64,000 bases of DNA from Chelonoidis abingdonii (taxonomy: Eukaryota; Chordata; Testudines; Testudinidae): positions 297,113,398 to 297,177,397 of the forward strand of contig NC_133770.1 of assembly GCF_003597395.2 (NCBI RefSeq), in the 5' to 3' direction. The translations under genes and the position numbers were made by a program. Shown in pieces: positions 19,090 through 30,599 of the stretch (positions are counted from its first letter, which is position 1; every line of letters begins with the position of its first letter). A model generated the notes under the pieces. It was not told the origin of the DNA and did not search any database. It was given only the letters and a program-made list of their open reading frames with translations.

Positions 19090-21050
19090 GGCTTCTGTTC
19101 CAATCTTTATCTTAAGCTTGGTCAAATATTAAGTTTTTCTGTTTGCCTTTGCTATAGGCGGACTAAGTGCTTGCTGCTAAGGGAGTGCTGAACTGAGATG
19201 AAGGTAGTGAACTGGAGGCAGCGAATGCTTGTGCATTGCAGGTGCCCAGAGGTCGAGGGAGTGAGCATTTGAGTGTAAGGAAGTGGGGGTGTACAGACAG
19301 GTTGGAGGGACCTGTGCCCCGGGCCAGAGCAGAACTCTGGGGGTTAACTATCCCCACAGATTGAGACCCAGGTTCCCTGCCCTGCCCCAAGGACTCCCTT
19401 AGAGATCCTAAAAGGCTGTGGTGTACAAATTGCTAGCCTGCAGAGGGACGGGGCAGGGGCTTGCAGAGCCTGGAGTGGGTTCTGTGGTGCCAGCAGCTGG
19501 CAGTTTTGGGTGAGCCTCCCCTAGTGGGCACAGACAATGCTCCCTTACACTGGAAGCAGGTGGGAGCGATTCACCCTGTATCCTTGGATAATCCCAGAAG
19601 GGCTGCAGGAAACTTTCTATTGACACCAATGGGAATCAGACTGGACTTTACAACTGTAAACTCTTTAGGGCAACCTGTGAGCAGAAGAACTTTGTGGCTA
19701 AGGGACTGCTGGAGGTTTCCTGTGTGAGGTCAGACAGGTCACTCAAAATAAGGATAATAGACCTTCCTTTGTCTTGTCCATTTAGATTCTAAACTCCTTA
19801 GATCAGGAACCATCTCTTGACAAGGAAGATTGGAGGGGTTTCAAATAGCATGACACAGAGAACATGCCTGGCCTAGCTGCTGCAAATGCTCCACTGGATT
19901 TACTAAGAGGAGAAGTTGTAGCTCAGAAATAGCATGAAGTGAAGTATTTTTTGCTAGGGAGACTCACAGCTTATACTCTCTTGCACTTCAAAACCATCAA
20001 GTCAGGTTCATTCTTGGTCTTACCCTGCTGCTGCCAATGGCGTTCCACCAAGGATGAATTTGGCCGACAGAATTTAAAAGCATGTTCCTATCGTCCATCG
20101 GAAACTTAACCTCCTGGGCTGGAATGATCGCACTGGGATATAATGGGGCAGGGGCTAAACTTCTTTTTGTGCTGATGCTCTGTTCTCAGAGAGCTGCATC
20201 CTCAGCTGGTGTCAACCAGCCGAGCTCCATCGAGGTGAACGGAGAGTTACAGCAGCTGAGCATCTGGCCCATGGAATCTTCATTAGCGCAGCAAAGAGGT
20301 GTCATGCTAAAACAGTTGGGAGTAGCAGAACTTTGTATTTCTATTGCCCCAGGATCTCAGAGCACTCCTGCCAGCACTTTGATATCTCCTGGGGCGGTGG
20401 GAGGACAACACAGAGATGGAAAGGGGCTGTTGAGAAGTCCCACTGAAACAGCAGAGGAGGGAATAGATCTGAGAACTCCGAGTACATTGCACCCTGCTCT
20501 AATCACTCAACAAAATTCCTGGATATGAAGTTACAACACTCTAGGGCTGGGGGCTAGACTAGATGGCCCTTTGGTTTATTCTGTCCTTTATTATCATATA
20601 ACCTCATACAAAGCTGGCTAAGAATCAAAGTCAGACTCTCCTCAGGCCAGAACCTCAACTGGTTGTAGTTTCTTCATCAAGAGGGTCAGGAACTATGGTC
20701 ATGAGGGCCAGGGAAGATCCAGAACAGAGTAAAATTTGCCAATTTACTCCAGCTAAGATCCTGGTCATCTCTCTCCTCCCTCTCTCTCTGAACCTGCCAT
20801 CCACAAAATTAAAGCTATGGGAAAAGGCATCTCCAGACCCCTCCAACGACTACTCATGGTCACGGTGTTATTAAGGAGTCTCATTTCATTGGTTTATTTA
20901 ACTGATACACTGTTTCTGGTAATGATTTTATATTTTTTTTCCTAGGGCGAAGTTAAAATAAAATGTTAACATACTACATTGTACATTGCTTATTACTTAT
21001 TCAGGACCAGGTTAATATTTAAAGATTCTGGCTTGCTGAATGGGGACCCC
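19090..21050. other. Stretch without a recognised feature
   Basis: The 148-codon frame at 20082-20525 has a hydrophobic start and no further support. A weak CR1-tail-like GGGGGCTAGACTAGATGGCCC lies near 20550. The GC-richer part at 19160-19700 may be an old LTR but shows no termini. No gene seen. Confidence 0.4.
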
Positions 21051-21055
21051 TAGAA

Positions 21056-21155
21056 TTATAGAATCATAGAATATCAGGGTTGGAAGAGACCTCAGGAGGT
21101 CATCTAGTCCAACCCCCTGCTCAAAGCAGGACCAACCCCAACTAAATCATCCCTC
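21056..21155 (-). mobile_element. CR1 3' tail, minus
   Basis: ATAGAATCATAGAATATCAG, then CTCAGGAGGTCATCTAGTCC and the AGCAGGACC segment are the reverse complement of the CR1 tail. Only the last 100 bases are present. Confidence 0.92.
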
Positions 21156-21257
21156 TTCTTCTTCACCCAAATAGGGTGAGCAAATTTCTAAATAACTATC
21201 CTCTTTTTAGAATAGCAGCCATGTTAGTTTGTATCTGCAAAAAGAACAGGAGTACTT

Positions 21258-21395
21258 AAATTTCATAGATTATCAGGGTTGGAAGGGACCTCAAGAGATC
21301 ACCTAGTCCAACCCCTTGCTCAAAGCAGGACCAATCCCCAAACAGCCCCCTCCAGGATTGAATTCACAACCTTGGGTTTAGCAGGCCAATGCTCA
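21258..21395 (-). mobile_element. Truncated turtle tRNA SINE nested in the PLE
   Basis: Minus-strand SINE: the CR1-like tail at 21265-21330 and a B-box-like GGATTGAATTCACAACC at 21355-21371. The A-box end is missing. ACTT flanks both sides (21254-21257 and 21396-21399), and the PLE 3' end reads through when the SINE is removed. Confidence 0.85.
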
Positions 21396-21663
21396 ACTTC
21401 TGGCACTTTAGAGACTAACACATTTATCTCAGCATAAGCCTTTGTCAGCTACAGCTCACTTCTTTGGCTGCATAGACTGGAACACACGAACAGGAGATAT
21501 TTATACATACAGAGAACATGAAAAGGTGGAAGCATGCATGCCAACTGGAAAAGTCCAATCAATTGAGATGAGCTATCGTCAGCAGGAGAAAAAAAAACCT
21601 TTGAAGTGATAATTGAGATGATCCATAGAAGGTGTGAGGAGAACTTAACATAGGGAAATAGAT

Positions 21664-21849
21664 TCAATTAGTGTAATGACCCAACCATTCCCAGTCTCTG
21701 TTTAAGCCTGAGTTAATTGTATCTAATTTGCATATTAATTTGAGTTCAGCAGTCTCTCTTTGGAGTCTGTTTTTGAAGTTTTTTTGTTGCAACATTGCCA
21801 CCTTCAAGTCTGTCACTGAGTGGTTAGAGAGTTTGAAGTGTTCTCCCAC
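21664..21849 (-). pseudogene. PLE C-terminal fragment
   Basis: A 61-residue frame that is the C-terminus of a Penelope-like polyprotein, ending with the conserved WEWLGHYT motif and a stop. Homology continues upstream to 21908 across a frameshift (GEHF, SDIR-type residues of the endonuclease tail). It is close in sequence to 6914-7108 and 26780-26910. Not functional: the RT and most of the endonuclease are missing. Confidence 0.85.
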
Positions 21850-21929
21850 TGGTTTTTGAATGTTATGATTCCTGATGTCAGATTTGTGTCCATTTATTCT
21901 TTTGCATAGAGATAGAAAAAAAGATGGGA

Positions 21930-21990
21930 GGAGAAACTGAGGCAGGTGATGTGCCTGAGGTCACAGAGATTTTCCCAGCAACCTTCTGCT
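21930..21990 (-). repeat. MIR-like SINE fragment
   Basis: GAGAAACTGAGGCAGGTGAT and GCCTGAGGTCACAGAG fit the reverse MIR core. Short. Confidence 0.5.
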
Positions 21991-22190
21991 GAGTACACCT
22001 GAGATGTTGCTGCTGAACTGGTCATTGATTTGCTATTGTGTTGACGATCAGGGCAGATAATCCTGAACATTATTCTTATTCTGTCTTTATTTTATATAAG
22101 GGATGACATGCGGCTGCATGAATGCAGACAGGTTCACCTGTCCAGTTATTCAGCGCTGTGCTTGACTGTTCAGTGCATGAGCCTATGGGT

Positions 22191-22691
22191 AGGGCTGGCT
22201 CTGGCTTTTTTGCTGTGGGGTGCCTGAAGCCAGGGTGCAAACTTTTGGCTAGCAGGACTCCCTGTGCTGCAGATGAGTCCTGGGCAGTGGAGTGCGCGCT
22301 CCAGCTAGCTGGAGGGAGGGGGAGGGAGTTGGGGGAGAGAGAGAAGGCGGGTGGCCAGGGTGCTCAACACTTGGCCCCTCCCACTGCGCTGCCTGCTGGG
22401 AGGGCTCCGCACCGCTCCCGTCAGCAGGGAGGGAAGGACACGGGCTGCCGGGCTTGCTGCAGAACTGGCACTGGCTGGGGCAGACAGAGCGCACACCTGA
22501 CTCCCAACAGGGCACTCTCCTCCTCCGCACAGCCACCCACTATAGGGCGGCCGGAGCGGCGAACAAAAAAAAAAAAGAAAACAAAAGAAAACAAAAGGCA
22601 TCCATGCTGCCCTAGGATTGGCCGGAAGCCGCCCCTTAGAATCTGCTGCCCCAAGCACGAGCTTGCTTGGCTGGTGCCTGGAGCTGGACCT
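22191..22691 (+). mobile_element. TIR element, GGCTCYRGGC family, copy 2 (GC-rich)
   Basis: A 501-bp element with ends AGGGCTGGCTCTGGC and GCCTGGAGCTGGACCT. The flanking direct repeat is GCCTATGGGT (22181-22190) and GCCTACGGGG (22692-22701), 8 of 10 matches. It contains GCTGCCCCAAGCACGAGCTT, similar to the 137-bp copy at 9085. A 253-codon frame at 22122-22883 and its antisense frames run through it only because GC-rich DNA has few stops; no domain is visible. Confidence 0.75.
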
Positions 22692-22879
22692 GCCTACGGG
22701 GGCTTGGGAAATGGTCTGAGATTGGGGTTCCTGTATAAACCTGAATTCTATTCCATTTTCCTTACACAGTGTGTTATCTTCAAATGGGCAGGGAGGCAGG
22801 TGCAGAGGGAAAAGGAGAAATATGATCCCGTATTTGGCGCTCTCAAGAAATATGTCAGAACAATCTGTAATCCCCACAT

Positions 22880-23010
22880 TTAGGCCCGACTCACCCCTAT
22901 TCAGAAGGGTGCTCAAGCACACACTTAACTCCCACTGAAGTTAATGGGATTTAAGCACATGCTAAAGTTATAAATGTGCTCAAGTGCTTTCCTGAACTGG
23001 GGTCTTATCT
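22880..23010 (+). repeat. Ancient amniote repeat fragment
   Basis: GAAGTTAATGGGATTTAAGCA, CACATGCTAAAG and AAGTGCTTTCCTGAACTGGG match the same old repeat as at 9440. Confidence 0.5.
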
Positions 23011-24710
23011 TATGCACCACCTGTCAGTCCATAGAAAAACAAAGTTCTTTACAGATTCTCCGGATGGGGAGTTGTCATGCCCACCACTTAAATGCAGCCA
23101 GCTCTGGAGTGAGTCCAGCCATATTGCACCAGCAGTGCTAAACTATTAGAAGGCCAAATCTAAACCCCATTCCAGCCCTGATGTGCCACTCTGGCAGTCT
23201 AGAAAGAAGTGTAAAAGGGGACAGGAGAAAATGTTTCCAGTGCAGGAGCAACATAGGGCTGATGTAAATGGCTCCATGCTACCCTCTCGTGTACGTCCTG
23301 GAGTAGGGGTCACATCAGGTTTGGAACTGGTGCACAGTGGGAGGGGAATGGCATGCCTATAGCACTCAGAGCTACAGAGTACAGAGCACAGATGGACATG
23401 GGGAGGCTGCCATGTGTTAGAGCAGCCCCTGGGCTGCTCTATTTTACTCAAGGTCCTAGGGAGCGCAAGCATGGCTTGGAGCCACCTTTGCCCTTGTGCC
23501 ATATCTCTCAGGAAACAGAGCAAAGAATCAGCCTCAACATTTTTAATATGGATGATTTTCGAGCCAAAGCAGTTTTGCTAATTTGTCATGGGTGGCTAAA
23601 AATAGGGTGAACAATGGAAACCGGCAATAACCTTATGTATGGGGCGGTTGTTCTCTCCCTGTCAGACGCTCCTTGTAACAGACTCTTGCAAAGACTTAAA
23701 CAAAAAAAAGAGAGAGAGAGAGAATAGGCCTGTAGTGGGTAATACTTGGAACAGCGAATTAATTCTCACAAAGACAATTCATTTTGGTAATATTCATTCT
23801 CACTATCCACACTAAGGGATAATGACTTCCAATAGGCTAAAGTCTCAGAAATTGGACTTAACAAGTACTTAGAATTCAGCGACATTAGCATGCAGTGTGT
23901 GAGGCTCCCTGATCCATTGATGCACCGATATTTAATGACAGCTGTAGTCCCCTTAAAGGACAACAAGCTTTACCGCTTTCTTGATGACTATATGGGATAG
24001 CTATAGGGAGAGAGCAGCCTTAGAAATATGAATTTACGAACCCAATACTGTACATCATATATGTTCATACAGATGCGAAATACAGTTCCTAGTTATAGAT
24101 ATATTGATAGATGATATAGATCCAACGTCTTTATGTGCATTTCATGAGAACACAGGCTCTGCCATCCTGTGACAAATGGAAGGCCAAATTCTCCAATCCA
24201 CTAAGGCTACTTCATGCTACCCAACTTATGCCCAGTGCAAATGGAGAGCGGGGGCTCCAGGGAGCTCCTGGGGAAATGGCAAGATGTGGGGGATGGTCAA
24301 GTGTAGGAGAACTACATCTGATCCTCCCTGGGGTAAGGTAGAGCTGCTCCTGTGCAGCTGTAACTTGTGCTGGAGCTGGGCAGCTCCCTGCAGCCTGACC
24401 TCATCTCCACTGGAGAACAGTCCACCTCATCCTTTCTCCTTCTCCTGCCAAGGGCTCTCCCTAGAGGTATCTGTGGGAGGCACCTCCATCACCCCCACAT
24501 GACTATTTCTGCCATACTAGCTAATGAGGGAAAGTTTCTTCCTGACCTCAGCCCATTGGAGTAGATGCAAAGATTTCCACTGACTTCAATGGGAACTGGA
24601 TCAGGCCACTGGTGATCAACTTATGCCTTAAGTATGAGGACTTGTGGCCCTTCTATTTTTGATCCTAGCCAGAGTCAATGTGGAAGACATTTGTTCCAGC
24701 TGCTCGAAAG
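23010..24710. other. Stretch with simple and ancient repeats only
   Basis: A (GA)n run lies at about 23709-23723. A short ancient repeat (CACTGACTTCAATGGGAACTGG) lies near 24580. The 125-codon minus frame at 23146-23523 has no domain. No gene seen. Confidence 0.4.
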
Positions 24711-24714
24711 ATTA

Positions 24715-25300
24715 ATGGATTCCAAGGCCAGAAGGGACCATTGGGACCATCTAGTCTGACCACTTGTTTAACCCAGGTCAAAGAACTGCCCCCAGATAAT
24801 TCCTAGAGCAGATTTACTAGAAAAAAAAAATCCAATCTTGATTTAAAAACTGCCAGTTTGACGGAGAGTCCACCACGACCCTGGGGAAATTGTTCCAATG
24901 CTTAATTAAGCTTGCTGTTAAAATTTACTCATTTCCAGTCTGAATTTGTCCAGCTTCAACTTCCACACATTGGGTCATTAGACCTTTCTCTGCTAGACTG
25001 AAAATCACAAATCACTACTTAACCTTCTCTTTGTTATGCTAAATATATTGAGCTCTTTGAGTCTCTCACTATAAGACAGGTTTTCTTAGCTTCTAATCAT
25101 TCATGTGGCTCTTCTCTAGGCCCTTTTCAATTTATCAACATCCATTCTTGAATTGTGGACACCAGAACTGGACGCAAGATTTCAGCAATGGTCACACCAG
25201 TGCCAAACAGAGGTAAAATAACCTTTCTATTCCTACACGAGATTCCCCTGTTTATGCAACCCAGGATTGCATTAGCCCTTTGGGCCACACCATCTCATTC
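24715..25300 (-). mobile_element. Old CR1 LINE fragment, minus
   Basis: CAAGGCCAGAAGGGACCATT, then ATCTAGTCTGACC are the reversed 3' tail. TTGAGTCTCTCACTATAAGACAGG and GGACACCAGAACTGGACGC further on are reversed ORF2. More diverged than the copies at 39.2 and 56.2 kb. Confidence 0.88.
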
Positions 25301-25690
25301 AGAAGGAAATTCTGACTTTTCAAAAATTGTTTTCTTACCCAATCAGAACAAAAATATTCCAAATTTCACATGAAACCACGTTTTTGAAAAAAAATGACAT
25401 GTGGGTCAACCAAAACATTTCGTTTCAATAAAATCAAAATGTTTGGTTCCAGTTAGGACTCGTTTTAAATATTGTGATTTGTAACATGATATAAACTACA
25501 TTTTGAAACAGTCATTTTGACATTAAAAAAAAATCAAAATGTTCCATTCTGATCAAAACACTTGTTTAAAAAAATAATTAGTAACAGCATTTCATCTAAA
25601 CTGACATGTTCCCAGGAAAATTTTTGATTTTGACAAAATGATATTTTCTGATGGAAAAATGTTTTGTCAGAAATTTTTCAACCAGATCTA
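25300..25690. repeat. AT-rich repeat of the AAAATTTTTC type
   Basis: Dense in AAAATG, TTTTGA and AAATTTT words with partial inverted symmetry. The same word set fills 57820-58250 and, more briefly, 31480-31620. Probably an old non-autonomous DNA element; no termini fixed. Confidence 0.5.
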
Positions 25691-25804
25691 TTATTTTTGT
25701 ATGTATCTGCCAGATCCCTTCTCTGTCAGTCCCTGCAGAACTTGTTGCATGTATTGCTTTTTACAGACTGGTCCATACTGTCTGGGATACAAGTGCCTCA
25801 GACT

Positions 25805-26910
25805 CTGAAAGTCATGCTACATTGATGACATCTTCATCATCTGGACCCATGGAAAAAAACCTTGAGGAATTTCACCGTGATTTCAATAATTTCCATGCCA
25901 CCATCAACCCCAGCCTGGAACAGTCCACACAAGAGATCCACTTCCTGGACACTACAGGACTAATAAGCGATGGTCACATAAACACCATCCTATACCGGAA
26001 ACCTACTGACCGCTATACTTACCTACATGCCTTCAGCTTTCATCCAGACCATATCACATGATCCATTGTCAACAGCCAAGCTCTAAGATACAACTGCATT
26101 TGCTCCAGTCCCTCAGATAGAGACAAACACCTACAAGATCTCTATCAAGCATCCTTAAAACTACAGTACCCACCTGCTGAAGTGAAGGAACAGATTGACA
26201 GAGCCAGATGAATACCCAGAAGTCACCTCCCACAGGACAGACACAACAAAGAAAATAACAGAACACCACTAGCCGTCACCTTCAGCCCCCAACTAAAACC
26301 TCTCTAGTGCATCATCAAGGATCTACAACCTATCCTGAAGGATGATCCCTTGCTGTCACAGACCTTGGGAGATAGGCCAGTCCTTGCTTACAGATAGCCC
26401 TCCAACTTGAAGCAAATACTTACCAGGAACCACACACCACACAACAAAAACATTAACCCAGGATACCTATCCCTTGCAACAGAAGTCTGTTGTCAATCTG
26501 TCCACATAATCTATGAATGACAGGGACCATCATAGGACTAATCACATCAGCCACATCATCAGGAGACTTGTTCATGTGCATTCTACCATGTGGATATATG
26601 CCATCGAGTGTGCGACAGCAATCCCTCTGATGTATAAATTAAAACAAAATAAACCATTGGCGCGGACAGGTCTTACACAAAAGAATAAATGGACACAAAT
26701 GAGACGTCAAGAATTACAACATTCAAAAACCAGTTGGAGAACACTTCAACCTCCCTGGGCACTCAATTATAGATCTAAAAGTCACAATACTCCAACAAAA
26801 AAACTTCAGAAACAGACTCCAATGAGAAACTGCTCACTTGGAATTAATTTGCAAACTGGACATCATTAAATTAGGCTTGAATAAAAGCTGGGAGTGGATG
26901 GGTCATTACA
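25805..26910 (+). pseudogene. PLE polyprotein remnant: RT end, linker, decayed endonuclease, C-terminus
   Basis: The coding part of the copy above. The YIDD motif is in one frame; the next block (LEEFH to YLHAFSFHP, open at 25651-26058) is one base out of phase, with the shift inside the A run near 25853-25859. A stop at 26059 breaks the RT end, others follow. In the GIY-YIG region the first block remains only as a YAIEC-like piece at 26598-26612, and the second (expected as YIGQTG in the family) is disrupted near 26630. The C-terminus (26780-26910) has LQQKN and ICKLDII. An intact protein would nick DNA and prime reverse transcription; this one is dead. Confidence 0.88.
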
Positions 26911-27265
26911 CAAAGGAAAACTATTTCCCCATGCTATTTTCCCCCTACTGTTACTCACACCTTCTTATCAACTGTTGGAAATGGGCCACCCTAATGATCA
27001 GTACAAAAGTTTTTTTTCCTCCTGCTGATAATAGCCCCCCTTAATTGATTAGTGTCATTAGAGTTGGTATGGCAACACCCATTTTATCATGTTTTCTGTG
27101 CATATATATCTTCCTACTGTATTTTCCACTGCATGCATCCAATGAAGTGGGTTTTAACCCACTAAAGCTTATGCCCAAATACATTTGTTAGTCTCTAAGG
27201 TGCCACATGGACTCCTCGTTCTTTTTGCAGATACAGACTAACACGGCGACCACTCTGAAACCTCC
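25805..27265 (+). mobile_element. PLE, plus strand, RT to 3' end
   Basis: The longest PLE copy. It begins at the catalytic YIDD of the RT (25818-25829) and continues through the RT end (FLDTT, LYRKPTDR), the linker (QYPPAEVKEQIDRAR), a decayed endonuclease region (26540-26780), the C-terminus and the 3' UTR, which ends with TCTCTAAGGTGCCAC and CAGATACAGACTAACACGGC. Several stops and frameshifts. 5'-truncated inside the RT, like many PLE copies. Confidence 0.93.
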
Positions 27266-27424
27266 TTTCCCTGGTTGTCAAGGTCAGTCAGCATAAAAGT
27301 CTGCTGTTCGCTCAGTAAGGCTGCTGTTTTCAAAGTGACAGAGATGCCCAACTCACATTGTCTTTCATTGGCATTTGGGTGCCTCACACCCTTGAGCTTT
27401 TGCAAAAATCCATATTCAGAAAAT

Positions 27425-27520
27425 ACTCACTACCTGATTCTGCTCCCCCTTGGACTGGTGTAACCCCAAATAGATTCACAAAGGGATTAATCTGGCGTAA
27501 AGTCAAAGGAGAAACAGAAC
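27425..27520 (+). repeat. Ancient palindromic amniote repeat fragment
   Basis: TGATTCTGCTCCCCCTTGGA, TGGTGTAACCCCAAATAGATTC and TCTGGCGTAAAGTCAAAGG fit the same old repeat as at 10725 and 50760. Confidence 0.45.
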
Positions 27521-28140
27521 TTTGAAGATCACCTTGTGCAGACTGAGAAGGGGCCCAGAGAGGCTTGTAATTTATACTTTTATCATCCCATTGCACATGC
27601 AGATTTGATGTTCCCTGACACGCCCTAGTCATTCCCTGTGATCCTGACGTACGGTGCAGCAGGCTAGGTTGTGTGACAAGACCTACTACAATGTGCCGGC
27701 GAGAGCTGAAAGCTAATAAGTGTGCCGTGCATGCTGGAAATATTAATGGTGGAATCGAGAAGCGCAGTTGTTTGCTTTGCTAATTGACTTGTAAACTCGA
27801 TTTAATCCCATCCTGAGGCTCCTGTTCTTTTCCTTCCCTGTGGCTTACGATGCGGAGAGGGGGAATATATTGATACAAACAAACCTGTGGGAAGGGAAAC
27901 TGTGGGGAGTTCTTCCTAGGTTCTTCCCTGAGTGAAGAGACAGTTTCCAACAGTTTGCAGTATGGATCAACACCCAAATATTCCCTGATGCCAGTGGTAC
28001 AGATGCCACCTTCCCAACATGCTAGCTCGTCCTGCCAGCACTGGCTTATTAACACATCTAGTGACAGGAGGCTGCAGTGCAGGAGAACATGGGGAATGTA
28101 GCTATGGAACTGCTGTGGTTTCATTTTGGGAATACTGTGC
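27520..28140. other. Stretch without a recognised feature
   Basis: The minus frame at 27780-28154 (124 codons) lacks any domain. No gene seen. Confidence 0.4.
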
Positions 28141-28142
28141 CC

Positions 28143-28803
28143 GAATGTTAGCAACCATTAGGAAAGGGGTAGATAATAAAACAGAGCTGTTCACCCCCAA
28201 CTCAAAGAAGATATTAGAATTGGAAAAGGTACAGAGAAGGGCAATAAAACTGATTAAGGGTATGGAAAAGCTTCTGTACGAAGAAAGATGAATGAAATTG
28301 GGACTATTCATCTTAGAAAAGAGATGACTAAGGAGAGATCTGATAGAGGTCTAAAAAATCATGACTGGTGTGGAGAAAGTGAATAAGGAAGTGTTATTTA
28401 CTCCTTCACTCAACACAGGAATCAGGGACCACCCAATGAAATTAATAGGCAGCAGGTTTAAAACAAACATTAGGAAGCACCTCTTCATACAATGCCCAGT
28501 CAACCTGTGGAACTCATTGCCAGGGGATGTTGTGAAGACCAAAAGTATAACTCATTTCTGAAAAGAATTAGATAAATTCTTGGAGGATATGGCTTGTAGC
28601 CAAGATGGTCAGATACGCAACCCCATGCTCCGGGAGTCCCTAAATCTCCAAATGCCAGAAACCAGGACTGGATGAGAGAGGATGGAAATCTTGAAATTGC
28701 CCTGTTCTGTTTATTCCATCAGAAACACCTGGCACTGGCTACCATCAGGAGACAGGATGCTGGGCTATATGGACCATTGATCTGGCCATTCTCATGTTCA
28801 GGC
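28143..28803 (+). mobile_element. CR1 LINE 3' part, internally deleted
   Basis: ORF2 C-terminal region (GAATTGGAAAAGGTACAGAG, then GAATCAGGGACCACCCAATG), then a tail ending GGGCTATATGGACCATTGAT, CTGGCC and ATTCTCATGTTC. This tail belongs to a different CR1 subfamily from the ATTCTATGATT copies. A deletion near 28190 removes part of the coding region. Confidence 0.9.
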
Positions 28804-28804
28804 T

Positions 28805-29695
28805 TTCATTTTTAACATCCCTTGTTTCTTTTCCCTTTAGCTAGAGAGAGATTTAGAAGAATCCCCAGGCCCTTTGGCGGTTTTTCAGATGGCATTACAG
28901 ATGGAAATAACTGGTCTTTTGGGGGAAAAGAGAAATTAGTTGAGCTGGGCAGGAGCTGTTGTCATTAAAGTCCAATTCAGTGTCCCCAAAAAGCCCAAAC
29001 AAGACAGACACACACAGAAGAGGGGAAAGAAAATAACAGCGAATGCAGAAAATGCAGCGTCCATCTGTGGCACAGCACATGGTCTTATTAGCCACTCTGA
29101 GACCAGGCAAACTTACAGCAACATTGGGTTGTTTAGGGCGTTCTTTTTAATTTGTCTCTCCACCCACAGCAGTGTTGCAAAATATACAGTCTTGGCTGGC
29201 TAAGCCAGACTGTTATTTGACAGAAGGAAAAAGGAGAGGGACAGGAAAGAAAAGAAATAAGGTGAAGAAGGAAAAGGACACCCATGGGAGAGAATGACAG
29301 TCTCATATCCCAGTTGGTGGCTGGAATTTAGCTAGAGCTGGTGGAGGTGACAAAAGCCATCGGGATGCCTCTTTCTGGCCTGGTCAGCTGTAGGGTTAGG
29401 ACAACAAAGTCTCAGTGGTGTCATGGTGGATCCTGGGGTCCTGGCAGATAGTAGAAATGGCAGCCTGTGTCTCTTCTCCTGTGATCCCATCTTTCTGTCT
29501 GTGGTTGTTGACAGGCAGCTTCCTGAGTCTTTTCCCAAACCTCAGAAGGAAGTGATTGGCAGGAAAGTCCAAGCCCTTGTTATTCTGTCCCCCAGTTAGG
29601 TTTTATTTTCAACTCACCCATTTTGGTCCATTGACTTTCAGTCCCACACAGTTCTTCTTTACCAGGCATGATCTTAACACAGTCCTTGAGTTATA
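28805..29695. other. Stretch without a recognised feature
   Basis: No gene or repeat recognised. Confidence 0.4.
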
Positions 29696-29696
29696 C

Positions 29697-29888
29697 GGGG
29701 AGTAGGGATAGCTCAGTGATTTGGGGCACTGGCTTCTTAACCAAAAGTTGTGAGTTCAATCCTCAAGGGGACTATCTAAGAAACTAGGGTGAAAAAAAAA
29801 TCTGTCTAGGATTTAGTCCTACTTTGAGCAGGGGGGTGGACAACATGACCTCCTGAGGTCCCTTCCAATCCTGATAGTCTATAATATC
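29697..29888 (+). mobile_element. Turtle tRNA SINE with CR1-like tail
   Basis: A-box-like ATAGCTCAGTGATTTGGGGC, B-box-like AGTTGTGAGTTCAATCC, then the tail TTTGAGCAGGGGGGTGGAC and AGTCTATAATATC. Complete but more diverged than 12283-12463. Confidence 0.92.
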
Positions 29889-29915
29889 AATCAGTCTTTT
29901 TGTTTGGCTTGATTC

Positions 29916-30472
29916 TGTTGTGGAAAATCAACCACACGGTTGATTTTAGATCAGACAGCCTGAGACTCCTTTATTTCATACAAGCATATATGCAGGGAGA
30001 GACAGCATGACCCCACACAAGAGGCAGGCTGCTCTGTTTTCTACAAATTTTACCATGCTTATAAAGGTTAAAACCGCAAAACATAGCATGCTAGTTACAC
30101 ATGTTATTTGCCTTATTTGGAATATAATGTTGATAACAAGCAAGCTGACCAATTAAATTCCCATCTATGGCAGAGCCCCAATTTTCCATCTATGGCTTTT
30201 CCTGTTATTGGCTTTGCCAGTCAAGTCTGCTGTTTGACTGTTCTAACACCTTTTCTGTAGTCCCAACAGCAAGCTCAGCTGTTGTAACTTAACAGATCTC
30301 CTGGTTCCCCTTTTTCCAATTCCAGTTCCTCTTTTTGAGGCCCTGACCACATCTTTCTGCCTCAGCATGTCCTTTGTACAGAAAAACAAGCTAAGCTAAG
30401 GCTCTAAATTATTTTTGCTCAAAGGCCTAGGGCCTAAGACAAAAAGGGGGGGGGGGTTGCTTTTCCCTGACA
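29916..30472 (-). mobile_element. Solo LTR of an endogenous retrovirus
   Basis: Plus-strand ends TGTTGTGG and CCTGACA, flanked by ATTC on both sides (29912-29915 and 30473-30476), a 4-bp target duplication. On the minus strand, CTTTATAA (30059-30066) and AATAAA (29970-29975) lie about 90 bp apart, the usual TATA to polyadenylation spacing, so the LTR reads minus. Length 557 bp. A G homopolymer at about 30446-30456 lies near its U3 start. No internal genes. Confidence 0.85.
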
Positions 30473-30599
30473 ATTCAGTCCATCTTCTTTTTTGCATCTT
30501 TTCCTGTCCACATTTGTTATCGGTTATTGTGACATTTTATGAACTTTGACTCACATCTTACAATTAAGCTCACAGTTGGGGTAAATTTGAATATCTAAT

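Larger units (their letters stand above)
21207..21910 (-). mobile_element. PLE 3' part, minus, with a SINE inside
   Basis: The 3' end (21207-21257 and 21396-21440) is cut by a SINE. Then comes the 3' UTR, and the C-terminal coding fragment at 21664-21908 with QQKNF..RLQRETAEL and ICKLDTINSGLN. The element is 5'-truncated at about 21910, where homology stops within the endonuclease region. Confidence 0.9.

Noticed and set aside
20082..20528. 148-codon plus frame with a signal-peptide-like start
   Set aside because: A hydrophobic start is common by chance in A/T-rich DNA; the rest lacks any pattern.
22122..22883. 253-codon open frame, the longest plausible non-gap frame
   Set aside because: It spans a TIR element, its flanking repeats and unrelated DNA on both sides. 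Stop-poor because of GC content; antisense frames are open too. No domain.
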